Origin: an uncultured Akkermansia sp.
GTDB lineage: Bacteria > Verrucomicrobiota > Verrucomicrobiia > Verrucomicrobiales > Akkermansiaceae
Direction of reading: 5' to 3'
Length of the DNA: 64,000 bases
Assembly: GCA_905200945.1 (NCBI GenBank)
Contig: CAJKMG010000011.1
Coordinates: 26,594-90,593, forward strand
Shown here: in pieces, positions 52,158 through 62,016 of the stretch
Position numbering within the stretch: the first letter of the stretch is position 1
Layout of the letters: every line of letters starts with the position of its first letter
Made by a program: the position numbers and the translations under genes
The notes under the pieces: model-generated
Databases searched by the model: none
Told to the model about the DNA's origin: nothing
Seen by the model: only the letters and a program-made list of their open reading frames with translations

Positions 52158-55100
52158 ATGAAAGCACGCTTACCTCTGCAGCTGTTCCGCCGTCTTATCC
52201 GTATTCTTTCCGTTCCGTGTTTCACGCTTGGGTCCGTGTCCCTGGGCGGCATTATGCATCAGGACGCTTCTTTCCAGACTTATACGGATTTCGGTCAGAA
52301 TATGGGGCGTTACGCCACGGGAGCCACCAATGCGCTGCTTCAGCATCTTCATGCTGACGGGGTGATTATTTCCTATACCGGCGGCCAGGCGGACCAGAAG
52401 CTGGCCCATGAAATGATCAGCTTTGAAAGCCAGACGGACAGGGGGAATGCCGCCGCCGTGGGATACAATTTCATCGCCACCGTATGGCATAACCCCACTA
52501 ATATGCTTGATACGGTGGGGATTAGTGGCAATGTGACTTTTTCCGCGAATGACATAGGAGCCTCCAATGCAATCCGTTACCAGACGATAGAGCTGGACTC
52601 CAGAACCCGTGATAAGAGCGGAAAATTCGAGACGGGCAGCGCCGCCACGGATTACAAGGCGGGGCGTCTGAGCAAAATCATCACGGATGTTTCGCCGGCT
52701 GCCATTTACAGCGGTGATATTTCCGGCAGCGCGCTGGTTGGCCAGCAGATTTACCGCAGCGGGTCCGGTACGATGGGAGTTTACAATCATTCCATGCAGC
52801 AGACTTCCCTGAAGGCCGCCTATAATTATATTACCGGCGGTGTGGAAACGCTTACAGGGGAAACCCACTATAACGCGGATGCTTTCCGCACATCGGTTTC
52901 AGACAGCAATTTCAGCGCGTCCGGCATTACTGCGGCCAAGCCCCTTCCTTTTGTTATTTTGGGCGGGGATTCCGGAAGCCCCGGCTATATCTGGAATGAG
53001 GAGACGGGCCGGTATGAGTTCCTGGCCAGTGCTCAATCCGGTGATTCCTTTCGTTTTTCCCAGTTTAACGGAAATTGCGCATGGACCAGCAAGATAGTTG
53101 ACAGTTATAACGTTTCCGTGGATTGCGGCAGTGCCCAGGGGGACGATCATACCGTTTATATCAACGCCGTGACGAGGGATGGAGGCCAGGTTATTCAGGG
53201 GGATACCGCTTCCACCAGGCCGTGGTACGGGAGCGTGACTGACGCCGCCGGCAACGAGCTGGCGGACTTCATCGGCCTGCGTTCCGGATCCAATACATGG
53301 AAAAGCCTGAACAACGTCATGAACAGCAACAACTGGTACGCTTACGGGGACGGGTACCTGAACGCTGGTATAGCGGACCTGTTCGTGACCCAGGACCTGG
53401 TGTTCGCCGCTTCAGGGGATGAGGTTCAGCGCATTGTGCTGAATGGAAATGTGGATCAGGGAGTAGGCTATACGCGCTTCAGCAGGGCGGCAGGGAGCGG
53501 AACCGCCTCCTTCCGTCTGACTTCCGCGGAAGGGGAAAGCTACATGCTGAATTCCGCCGGATACATCGTGGACGCGGGGGTGGACGTGCATGTGGAGCTT
53601 ACGAACTCCGCGGATTACGCCCGCGAATGGAGGAAGACGGGTGAAGGCAACCTGTTTATTGAAGGGCAGGGGAATAATTATATTGCCCTGAACCTGGGCG
53701 GTTCCGGTGCCACTTATCTGCAGCGCGAGGGCGGGTATGCCGCCTACAATGTGCTGGCCAACAACGGAACTCGCGTCATCATCAGCGATGTGGGGCAGAT
53801 CGGGCGGGATTTCACGTTCGGCAATGGCGGGGCGACCCTGGATTTCAACGGAAACAGCATGGATGTGTGGTTCAGTGCCGTGCCGGAAGGGACGGACGCG
53901 TTTACTATCCATTGCCTGGATGAGGGCGGCGTGATTGCCAACCTCCGGCAGGGGACTACTTCCACGCTGACATTCAAGGAGGGCGGAACATGGAAGGGAT
54001 CTTTCCGGGACGCCGGGGAGAACGGTGGCGCCGCCCTGCGCGTGGTGTATGACGGAGGCGATCAGCAGCTTGTTCTTAATTCCATCCTTACCAGCCTTTC
54101 CGGTTCCAACGGGGAGGACAGGAGCGCCTTCATCGTGCAGTCCGGAACAGTGCTGCTGAAAGGGACCAACACGCTACACGGCATGGGATCCGCAGACGGG
54201 CGTTCTTCCAACCGGCTCTTCAACGCGCTGGACTGGCATTATGCTGACGCCGCCATGGATGTGGAGGTGCGTGACGGCGCTACCTTCCGCCTGGGGGATC
54301 ACGCCCGGCTTCAGGGGGACGTGAATGTCCTTTCCGGCGGCACGTTCTTGGTGAATGAGGGCGTGCAGCATGAGCTGGAGCATATTGAAGGCGGACAGAA
54401 GCTGGAAAGCACCTCCGCCATCAGTGATTACTGGGGCCTGCACGGCAATGTGGCCCTGCAAGACGGAGCCCGGATGCAGATTGCCTTCAGCGAGAACGCA
54501 ACGGTCGGCATGGAGCTCAAGGGCGGCATCAGCGGGGAGGGAACTTTGAATATTAGCCTGGGTTCCAATAGCCTGCGTCTTGTTCTGAGCGGGGATAATT
54601 CAACCCTGAGCGGGGAGAAGGTTCTGGAAAGCGGCACGGTTCAGGGAACGACTCTTGCCGCCATGGGCGATGCCCGGACTCATAAATGGTCTGTGGGAGA
54701 GCAGGGGGTGCTGGCCTCCCTGGGTTTTACTTCCGACGTTTCTTCCGTCCGGATTCTGTCTTATATTGATTCCTCTTCCTCCGGCGTGCTGGCCCTCGCT
54801 TCCGACCGGGCGGAAACATTTGACATGTCTTCCCATGCTTCCTTGTTCATTGGCGCGCTGGAAGGAACGGAAGTCCATTACGGCAGCGCGGATACGGCGC
54901 TGGGAACGAATGCCTCCGGCCAATGGCTGCTGGGCGGCGGAGGGGGGACTCTGTATGTAGACGCCCTGCTGGAGGGCGAGAACCGGCAGCTGGTCATCGG
55001 CAATTCCTATGGGACGGGAAAAGTCGTGCTGACCAACGCTGCCAATACGGCTTCCGGCACAATCATGTTCGGCGGCGGCGTGACGCTGGATTATATGGAA

Positions 55101-58100
55101 GGGGCTTTGGGAAACCTGCACTTCGATCTTTCCTATAGCAACGCTTCCTATTACACTGAAGGCGGTTCGCGGGAATTCCTGTCTTCCTATGTCAATGAAG
55201 ATGCTGACGGCATCCTGTTGTTGGACCGCACCCCGGAAGCCACTATTGATTTGCGCAACCATTCTCTTCTGGCGCTCGGCAGCTCTGATTCCGGGGAAGG
55301 AACCGTCTTTACGGGCGGCATCCTTCTGAATGAGGGGCAGAGCTACCGCTTCTCCGGCAGCGGCAATTTGGTGATGGAACACCTCAGCGCCGGGCATGAC
55401 GTCATTGTGGACGGGCAGACGCTTTCCGGAGGCTCCCTCACCCTTACGGGAGAAAGCCTGGTTACGGGCTCCGTCTCCATCATGGGGCACAGGGAATCTT
55501 CCTCATCGTCATCCGGCAGCATGTCTTTGTCCCTGCAATCGGACAATGCGTTGAAGGATGCTTCTTCCGTCACGATTTCCGAGGGCGGCGTCCTGAACAT
55601 TAACGGCACTACCCAGACCCTGAAAAATGTCGCGATGAGCGCCGGGGGAGCCATATCCGGGGATGGCGTGCTTGTGCTGGCGGGATCCGGGGCCGGGATG
55701 ACTCTGGCCGGCAACCTGGAGGTAGGGACGGTGATTAAGCAGGATGCCGGCAATCTGACGCTGGGCGGAACGGGTTCATACAATTCTCTGCAGGTTCTGG
55801 CCGGTACGGTCACGTTGGGTTCCAATACGGCGTTCTCTTCTTCAGGCACTACTGATTTTTATGCGGGGACGGAGCTTCTCCTGAACGGAAGGACAGCCAA
55901 TGGCCGCGTCGTACTCCATGGGGAAGGGAGTGATGTTGTGTCCGTCTCCGGCGGCGGCACTTTTTCCGGGACTCTTGCCGTGGCTTCCGGAACGGGATAT
56001 ATCACGGGCAATACCACTTTCGCGGGGCTTGATGTGGCCTCAGGAGCGGGGCTGAGCCTCGGCGGCAGCGGCAATTTCGCCGTCAGGAGTCAGAATGTCA
56101 ACGCTTCCGGCGGGATTATCCTGGTGAAGGATGGTTCGCATGCGTTCAACCTGGCGTACAACGGCAACGGGAGCAATCAGATCTTGCGCGGCACGCTGTC
56201 TGTTGCAAGTGGAGCAGCTCTCACCCTGCAGAGCAATGGCGCCAGTTTGGGGTACTCCCAGACTAAAACGCTGAATTCCGTTCGGCTTGAGGAAGGAGGC
56301 AGACTGGATCTTTCCTGCACCCAGTACAATACGGTCTGGGCGGTAAATTCCCTTTCCGGCGGAGGAGAACTGAATTGGGACTGTTCAAAAAATAACTATT
56401 ATTCATCCCAGCTTCTTCTTGGCGGGAATGGCCGTTTTTCCGGGACAATCAATTACCGGTCCACGAATGAAACGAGCGGCTACAAATATCAGAATTATTT
56501 GATATTCAACTCTGATTATGCTGTCAGCGATGCTGTGGTCAATATGTACGGAAAGAGCGGCCAGGCCATGGCTTCCATGGGAATCAATACGAATCGCATA
56601 TTCCTGCGCGGGCTGGACGGCAACGCCAATACTTATCTTTTTGCCGGCGGAGCCAAGGCGGGTAATCAGCTTCCTTTCATACAGGGATTCGTCCTGGATA
56701 CGGCGCAGGCGTCTTCCCGCATGGCCACCCTGACCATCTCCGCACGTGAGGGTGAGAGCCATACGTTCAGCGGAACGGTGAATGGAAGCGCCTCTGCCGG
56801 GCTTAGCCTGGTGATGGACGGCGCAGGAACGCAAACGTTTAACGGCGCTTCCGTCACGCTGCATGATGTGTCTGTGACGGGAGGGGGCTCATTGAACCTT
56901 GCCGCCGCCAATCTCAGCGTGCTTGGCAATTTGACCCTTTCCGGGAACGCTTCCCTGACTTTGAATTCAGGTTATAACTTAAGTGCCGGGAAAACGCTGT
57001 CCCTGATGGGCTCATCCGCCAATACCGCCACATTGAATATGGGAGGGGCGGAAAATGCTCTCACGCTTTCCGGCGGCATTCTTTCCTTTACTGGCGGCGT
57101 GCTTTGCTCGGATTCCGCCACCTTGCATATCGCCGGCGGATTGGCCTTTACTGAATCTCTGGAGACGCAGACCATTAACTTTACGGAAACGGCATCCATC
57201 AAAACCGGCGTAACCTATTGGCTTGCTGATGGAGACTGGGGTTCTTTCCGGAATGGTTCCTTTGCTTCCGGAGCTCTTCCTTATCTGAATGCGGATTTTT
57301 CCATTGCAGATACGGGGCTGCATGTAACCTTTTCCGCGGCGGAAGGCGTCAGCATCTGGGACGGAACGGAAACTTCCAATAGCTGGACGTCCAGCCAATT
57401 CGGCAATGCCGCCCCCCTGCCCGGTGAATCCACGGCGGCTATTTTCAATGAAAGCGCCGGAAGCCATGTGGTGAACATCTCTACTACGGCGGAAGTAGGT
57501 TCCCTCCTCATTGACGCCGATAACGGATACACGTTTGCGGCGGCAGGGGATAATCTGGTTTCCTCCGGCTCCCTCACGCATTCGGGCCGGGGAACCACCG
57601 TTATTGAATCCGGAGTGCGGATTACGGGAACTGCCGCCATTGAATCCGGGGAACTTGTCGTGAAAGACCGGGAGACGCTGACCGGTGCCATTACGGGAGC
57701 GGGAACCCTGGGGATTGACTGGGGCGGTGAAAGCGGTTCTCTCTCCACGGAAAATTTGGGCGTGCTGCATATCATCAGCGGACGGTATGAGGGAGGATCC
57801 CCCGCCGGGCAGGTGCGGGTGGACGACGGAGGCCAGTTCTTCGTAGCGTCGGGCATGAGCTCTTCCTCCATTGATCTGGCCGGTACCGGCTGGCGGAACG
57901 CCGGTGATGACGCGGACAGGGCGGGCGCTCTGAGGCTCGGCGATGGAGCGTCCGTTTCCGGAGCTGTCACACTGTCTGCGGATGCTGTTCTCATGCTCAG
58001 CGGAAGTTCCGGGACGATTTCCCATCTGAATACGAATGGCCATGCCCTTGCGAAGGAGGGGACGGGAACGCTCGTGCTGGGAAGTACGGATATTGTGGGA

Positions 58101-61100
58101 AACCTTGACCTGAAACAGGGAACCATTCAGTTCAACGCAGGGGGGTACTCCGGCATATCCTCCATCCGCATGGCTTCCGGCACAGCCTTGAAGCTTGATT
58201 ACAATGCCAACATTACCAACGGTTGCGCCGTTTCCATGGAAGATGGTTCCAGCATCAATTTCTGGAACGGCACCGGTACTTCCAATCTGAAAATCGACCT
58301 GAACGGCAATGTCAGCCTGAACGGCAACTGTTCCGGAAATGCCGCCGTTCTGGCTGGAACGATTGGAGGAACGGGCCGTCTGAGTCTGGGCACTACTCTG
58401 CAAAATGCCTGGACCATTTCTTCCTCCATATCGGGGGATCTTTCCCTGTCCGTCAACTCCAAGGTGACGCTGTCCGGCAATAACTCTTATACGGGCGGTA
58501 CCGTCATTTCCGGGTCCACTCTGACGACCAGAAGCGTTTCCGCTCTGGGAACGGGTGCCGTCACCATCAATGGAGGGGCCCTGGCTTTGGGCGGCAGTCT
58601 GGAAATTTTCTCTCTGGACGGAACCGGAGGCTCTGTCAACCTGGGAGGGAACCTGCTGGGCATTTCAGGGGAAGGCGCTTCCTCCGTTTATGCCGGCTCC
58701 ATCACCGGAGCTGCCGGCAGCGGGCTGAATGTGGGGGGCGGCGCGAATCTGGGGCTGACGGGCACAGTCACGGCGGATTCCATTATGGTGGGCGGTACTT
58801 TGGCCCTGAGCGGCACGGCTACCGTGGGCTCCATGCGGGTTGACAAGGGCGGTAGCGTGACGCTGGGCGGTTCATTGAATCTTGACTACTCCGGGGGCAG
58901 GCAGGGCGGCATTCTGAATGCGGGGAGCGTTACTCTGCAGGAAGGGCTGGATCTTCACCTGACGGTGGGCGATACGGGGGCCGGCTCCTGGTCCCTGATT
59001 GCGGGGGGCGGTATTTCCTACAGCGGAGATGCCCTGACAGACCACATCTTCATTGATGGCGTGCGGGCTTCCCATCTCCGGGTGGAGCTGACGCAGACTG
59101 CGGATGAGCTGTCTCTTGCCTATGCGGGCAGTCAAACACTCCTGTGGACGCCGGGCGGGTCTTCTTCCGTCTGGAATGCCGTGGGAGATGCCAACTGGAG
59201 CTTTGAGAACGGTTCCGCCAAGGGCATTGTCTTTTATGAAAACGATTCCGTCATCTTTAACCAGGCAGGTTCCCAGACCGTGACCGTGGCTGAAGACGGA
59301 GTGGCTGTTACGGGGATGTCCGTGCAGGCTGCCGGCTATACTTTTGACGGCGGCGCTATCACGGTTAAAGACAGTCTGCTGGTTGACGCGGTAGGAGGCG
59401 CTGTTTTCAATTCCGCTGTCACGGTAAACAGGGATCTCATGGTCTTCGGACGGGAAGGAGCTGTCTTTAATGCCGCTCTGAACGTGGCGGGCGACGTGAT
59501 GATTGCCGGCAACACGGTCTTCACGCAGAACTTCACGTTGTCGGATGGGGGGACCGTATCCTTTGCGGAAGGGGCACAGTGGTCCAGCAGGAACGTCGCC
59601 CTTGCCGGAAACGGGCAATTTGACGTGCGCGCCGATGTCCGGAATACGGGCAGCGGCATAGTCAGCGTGGCTACCGGCAAGACCTGGACCGTGGCTCTCA
59701 GCAATGACGCCCTCTGTGAAATGGCATCCCATTATCTGCAGCTTACCGGAGTCCTCAATCTGGCGGCAGGAGAAAACAGCGGCGGCACCCTGGTGGTGGA
59801 TGGTCTCTGTCTTTCCTCCACCAATCCAAACGGCGGAAAGAGCCAGCTGAATATTGCTTCCGGCACGCAGCTCTTCATCAAGGGAGACAGCGCCGGCAGG
59901 AACAGCGGCGGCATTTTAGCCAATACGGGCTCCATGATGCTCTCCAACTGGCCGGGTAACGGAGGAGGAAGCAATGAAGTGAACGTGAATGGCGTCCTGA
60001 CGAGTAATGCCGTAATCAGCGGCCGTGATGGAGCCTCCGTCATCAACGTCGCGAACGCAGGCGTGCTGAACATGCTGGGAGGACTGGCGGCGAATACTCC
60101 AGGACGTACCAAAAACCATGTGATCAACATTGCCGGCGGCGGCCGCCTGAATGCGGCGGGAGGCACGGAAAACCAGTACCTGAAAGTGAACCTGGCGGCC
60201 GGATCATCCTTCGGCGGCGTGGGGGAAGCGGGTAGTACGGCTTCCTTTTCCAATAATCTGGCATTGGGAACGGCTGGCCAGGAAGGAGTGGTTACGTTTG
60301 ATACGAACGCCCGCAAGCTGAACGCCGCTGCGTATGAGGTGGAAAATGCGGACGGAGGGCTGGATCTTGTTTTCTCCGGGACGATGACTGACGCCGGAAA
60401 TACGGCGGCGGCGATAACAGGCAAGGGAAGCGTCGCCTTCACGAATAACACGACTTTTTCCGCAGGAAGCACTGTGGAAGCAGGCGCCGCGCTGAAGTTC
60501 GGTTCCGGGACGGCAGCAGCGGAAATCAGAACGGGGAACGGAACTTCTCCGGCTGTGGTGGCGGGAACCTTGTCTTATGCGGCGGAATCCGGCCTCAGCG
60601 TCAGTGAAGGAACTCTTGCCAATACCCGAGTCAGTATGAATGAGAATTCCCGGTTTACGGCCGGCAATGTGGCTATGGATGCCGGTTCGTCCATCACGGG
60701 GGGAGCTCTGGTGGTGGACGGGCTTTCCATAGCTATGGAAAGCGGCGTGACATCCACGGATACGCTCATGGTCAATACGGTGCTTATCTCCTCGTCCCAG
60801 GAAGAACTCACGATCAGACTGGACCATGAAGCCCGGGTATTGTCCCTGGAGTGCACTTCTCTTAATGACGTGACGGTGACGGGCTCTGCGCTGATGTTTG
60901 ATTTCTCAGCCTTCGGAGAATGGGCAGACATCCTGGAATACGAATATCTCTGTCTTGACTTCTCCGCCGCAGGCGCGGATTTGTCCGGGGTGAGCGATAT
61001 TTCCGCCGTATATGGAGATCAGATTTATGAAGGCTATCGGGCAGCCACCGTGGAAGGCCGTTCCGGTGTGAACAATACGGGCAGCACCATTTACTTTGAG

Positions 61101-61190
61101 GTTGGAACCAAGAATGTTCCGGAACCGTCCGTAGCTGTTCTGGGGCTGTTGTCCCTGTCCGCATGCGTCATGCGCCGCCGCCGGTCATAA
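52158..61190 (+). CDS. Giant secreted protein: peptidase S6-like protease, beta-helix passenger and PEP-CTERM tail
   Basis: The 3010-residue protein starts with a signal-like segment (1-35). Residues 37-310 resemble peptidase S6 (IgA1 protease and SPATE). TYTDFGQNMGRYATGATN (41-58) matches the S6 YxxFxDFxxNxGRFxxGATN start, and FIATVWHNPTN gives His111. DYKAGRLSKIITDVSPA gives Asp165, matching the DFxAPRLxKxVTEVAP block, and ILGGDSGSPG gives Ser272 in the GDSGS motif. The bulk (about 350-2950) is Gly/Ser/Asn-rich beta-strand sequence with autotransporter-associated repeats, for example near 2104-2145 (LSGNNSYTGGTVI). The end, VPEPSVAVLGLLSLSACV then MRRRRS (2987-3010), is a PEP-CTERM signal in place of a translocator barrel. 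Catalysis and substrate are inferred. Confidence 0.85.
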   Translation: MKARLPLQLFRRLIRILSVPCFTLGSVSLGGIMHQDASFQTYTDFGQNMGRYATGATNALLQHLHADGVIISYTGGQADQKLAHEMISFESQTDRGNAAAVGYNFIATVWHNPTNMLDTVGISGNVTFSANDIGASNAIRYQTIELDSRTRDKSGKFETGSAATDYKAGRLSKIITDVSPAAIYSGDISGSALVGQQIYRSGSGTMGVYNHSMQQTSLKAAYNYITGGVETLTGETHYNADAFRTSVSDSNFSASGITAAKPLPFVILGGDSGSPGYIWNEETGRYEFLASAQSGDSFRFSQFNGNCAWTSKIVDSYNVSVDCGSAQGDDHTVYINAVTRDGGQVIQGDTASTRPWYGSVTDAAGNELADFIGLRSGSNTWKSLNNVMNSNNWYAYGDGYLNAGIADLFVTQDLVFAASGDEVQRIVLNGNVDQGVGYTRFSRAAGSGTASFRLTSAEGESYMLNSAGYIVDAGVDVHVELTNSADYAREWRKTGEGNLFIEGQGNNYIALNLGGSGATYLQREGGYAAYNVLANNGTRVIISDVGQIGRDFTFGNGGATLDFNGNSMDVWFSAVPEGTDAFTIHCLDEGGVIANLRQGTTSTLTFKEGGTWKGSFRDAGENGGAALRVVYDGGDQQLVLNSILTSLSGSNGEDRSAFIVQSGTVLLKGTNTLHGMGSADGRSSNRLFNALDWHYADAAMDVEVRDGATFRLGDHARLQGDVNVLSGGTFLVNEGVQHELEHIEGGQKLESTSAISDYWGLHGNVALQDGARMQIAFSENATVGMELKGGISGEGTLNISLGSNSLRLVLSGDNSTLSGEKVLESGTVQGTTLAAMGDARTHKWSVGEQGVLASLGFTSDVSSVRILSYIDSSSSGVLALASDRAETFDMSSHASLFIGALEGTEVHYGSADTALGTNASGQWLLGGGGGTLYVDALLEGENRQLVIGNSYGTGKVVLTNAANTASGTIMFGGGVTLDYMEGALGNLHFDLSYSNASYYTEGGSREFLSSYVNEDADGILLLDRTPEATIDLRNHSLLALGSSDSGEGTVFTGGILLNEGQSYRFSGSGNLVMEHLSAGHDVIVDGQTLSGGSLTLTGESLVTGSVSIMGHRESSSSSSGSMSLSLQSDNALKDASSVTISEGGVLNINGTTQTLKNVAMSAGGAISGDGVLVLAGSGAGMTLAGNLEVGTVIKQDAGNLTLGGTGSYNSLQVLAGTVTLGSNTAFSSSGTTDFYAGTELLLNGRTANGRVVLHGEGSDVVSVSGGGTFSGTLAVASGTGYITGNTTFAGLDVASGAGLSLGGSGNFAVRSQNVNASGGIILVKDGSHAFNLAYNGNGSNQILRGTLSVASGAALTLQSNGASLGYSQTKTLNSVRLEEGGRLDLSCTQYNTVWAVNSLSGGGELNWDCSKNNYYSSQLLLGGNGRFSGTINYRSTNETSGYKYQNYLIFNSDYAVSDAVVNMYGKSGQAMASMGINTNRIFLRGLDGNANTYLFAGGAKAGNQLPFIQGFVLDTAQASSRMATLTISAREGESHTFSGTVNGSASAGLSLVMDGAGTQTFNGASVTLHDVSVTGGGSLNLAAANLSVLGNLTLSGNASLTLNSGYNLSAGKTLSLMGSSANTATLNMGGAENALTLSGGILSFTGGVLCSDSATLHIAGGLAFTESLETQTINFTETASIKTGVTYWLADGDWGSFRNGSFASGALPYLNADFSIADTGLHVTFSAAEGVSIWDGTETSNSWTSSQFGNAAPLPGESTAAIFNESAGSHVVNISTTAEVGSLLIDADNGYTFAAAGDNLVSSGSLTHSGRGTTVIESGVRITGTAAIESGELVVKDRETLTGAITGAGTLGIDWGGESGSLSTENLGVLHIISGRYEGGSPAGQVRVDDGGQFFVASGMSSSSIDLAGTGWRNAGDDADRAGALRLGDGASVSGAVTLSADAVLMLSGSSGTISHLNTNGHALAKEGTGTLVLGSTDIVGNLDLKQGTIQFNAGGYSGISSIRMASGTALKLDYNANITNGCAVSMEDGSSINFWNGTGTSNLKIDLNGNVSLNGNCSGNAAVLAGTIGGTGRLSLGTTLQNAWTISSSISGDLSLSVNSKVTLSGNNSYTGGTVISGSTLTTRSVSALGTGAVTINGGALALGGSLEIFSLDGTGGSVNLGGNLLGISGEGASSVYAGSITGAAGSGLNVGGGANLGLTGTVTADSIMVGGTLALSGTATVGSMRVDKGGSVTLGGSLNLDYSGGRQGGILNAGSVTLQEGLDLHLTVGDTGAGSWSLIAGGGISYSGDALTDHIFIDGVRASHLRVELTQTADELSLAYAGSQTLLWTPGGSSSVWNAVGDANWSFENGSAKGIVFYENDSVIFNQAGSQTVTVAEDGVAVTGMSVQAAGYTFDGGAITVKDSLLVDAVGGAVFNSAVTVNRDLMVFGREGAVFNAALNVAGDVMIAGNTVFTQNFTLSDGGTVSFAEGAQWSSRNVALAGNGQFDVRADVRNTGSGIVSVATGKTWTVALSNDALCEMASHYLQLTGVLNLAAGENSGGTLVVDGLCLSSTNPNGGKSQLNIASGTQLFIKGDSAGRNSGGILANTGSMMLSNWPGNGGGSNEVNVNGVLTSNAVISGRDGASVINVANAGVLNMLGGLAANTPGRTKNHVINIAGGGRLNAAGGTENQYLKVNLAAGSSFGGVGEAGSTASFSNNLALGTAGQEGVVTFDTNARKLNAAAYEVENADGGLDLVFSGTMTDAGNTAAAITGKGSVAFTNNTTFSAGSTVEAGAALKFGSGTAAAEIRTGNGTSPAVVAGTLSYAAESGLSVSEGTLANTRVSMNENSRFTAGNVAMDAGSSITGGALVVDGLSIAMESGVTSTDTLMVNTVLISSSQEELTIRLDHEARVLSLECTSLNDVTVTGSALMFDFSAFGEWADILEYEYLCLDFSAAGADLSGVSDISAVYGDQIYEGYRAATVEGRSGVNNTGSTIYFEVGTKNVPEPSVAVLGLLSLSACVMRRRRS

Positions 61191-61197
61191 GAGAACG

Positions 61198-61240
61198 TAC
61201 TTTTCTCCTGTGCCCCGCATGGGTGCGCAGGAGAAAAGTA
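61198..61240 (+). terminator. Long hairpin after the giant S6-like gene
   Basis: TACTTTTCTCCTG and CAGGAGAAAAGTA form a perfect 13-bp stem (61198-61210 with 61228-61240), starting eight bases after the stop. The loop has a secondary CCC/GGG pairing. It is likely a terminator or 3'-stabilising structure. Confidence 0.75.
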
Positions 61241-61369
61241 TGATGTGCGGATGTTTTTTCTTTGACTTGAAAAATGAAAGACCAATACTTTTTCAAAGAA
61301 TGAAAAACGGTTTTAATTCCCGGATATTGGCATATCCGAAAGAAAAACCTGATCAAATATGATAATGAT

Positions 61370-61789
61370 ATGAGAATATTTTATCTTGTTGCTGTAGTGT
61401 TTCTGGCGTCCTTTGCCTTTGTTTCCTGTGACGGCGGAAAAAAACAGGCCTCATCCCCGGATGTTGCAGCCCCCGATGAACAGGCTGTTCCCAAAACGCC
61501 GGGAGAAAAAATTCTGGCTGTTCTCCTTCTTATTCAAGATCAGGCTGCGGCAAACACTCATGCGGCGGAGGTGAAGGAGCTTGCGAAAGCTCTTCCCAGG
61601 GACATTCCCCATGAAGAAAGCGTAAGCATCATGAATGAACTGCTCCGTCTTGCCAGTCGGGAATGCTATGGTTCCCGGTCTCTGGAAGATGCCTTGAAGG
61701 GGATTCAATTTGATGCCGGGGAATATACAGGCAGCGTGCCTTTGGATGTGGATGGTTTTGAACCCACCCCGGACGAGCCGGAGAAATAG
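61370..61789 (+). CDS. Small lipoprotein of unknown function
   Basis: The 139-residue product has a lipoprotein signal (1-19) with FVSCDGG, making Cys20 the lipidated residue. A short Pro/Ala/Ser linker follows, then a helical domain (about 45-110, GEKILAVLLLIQDQAAANTHAAEVKELAKAL in part). It ends with an acidic tail (DGFEPTPDEPEK). No family can be named. It lies 180 bases after the giant S6-like gene, separated from it by a hairpin. A 7-bp inverted repeat (CGGATAT/ATATCCG, 61321-61338) stands ahead of its start and might be a regulator site. Confidence 0.7.
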   Translation: MRIFYLVAVVFLASFAFVSCDGGKKQASSPDVAAPDEQAVPKTPGEKILAVLLLIQDQAAANTHAAEVKELAKALPRDIPHEESVSIMNELLRLASRECYGSRSLEDALKGIQFDAGEYTGSVPLDVDGFEPTPDEPEK

Positions 61790-62016
61790 ATTCCCGTGCG
61801 TGGAAACGGCGGGCTGTTCCTGAACCTTCTCCGTTCCGTTTTTTCAGGAGGAAACGAATATGGAAGGAAAATGACCTGATTACTCTGGAAGGGGCGGTTT
61901 TCCAGCGGTTCTGAAAAAATCTGTATGTTCTTCTTTCAGGAAAAAGAGTCAAAAGGGATTCTCCCTCTGCTCTCCGGAAATTCCTGCCCGGATGGGGCAA
62001 CTCCGTGAAAGGAAAC

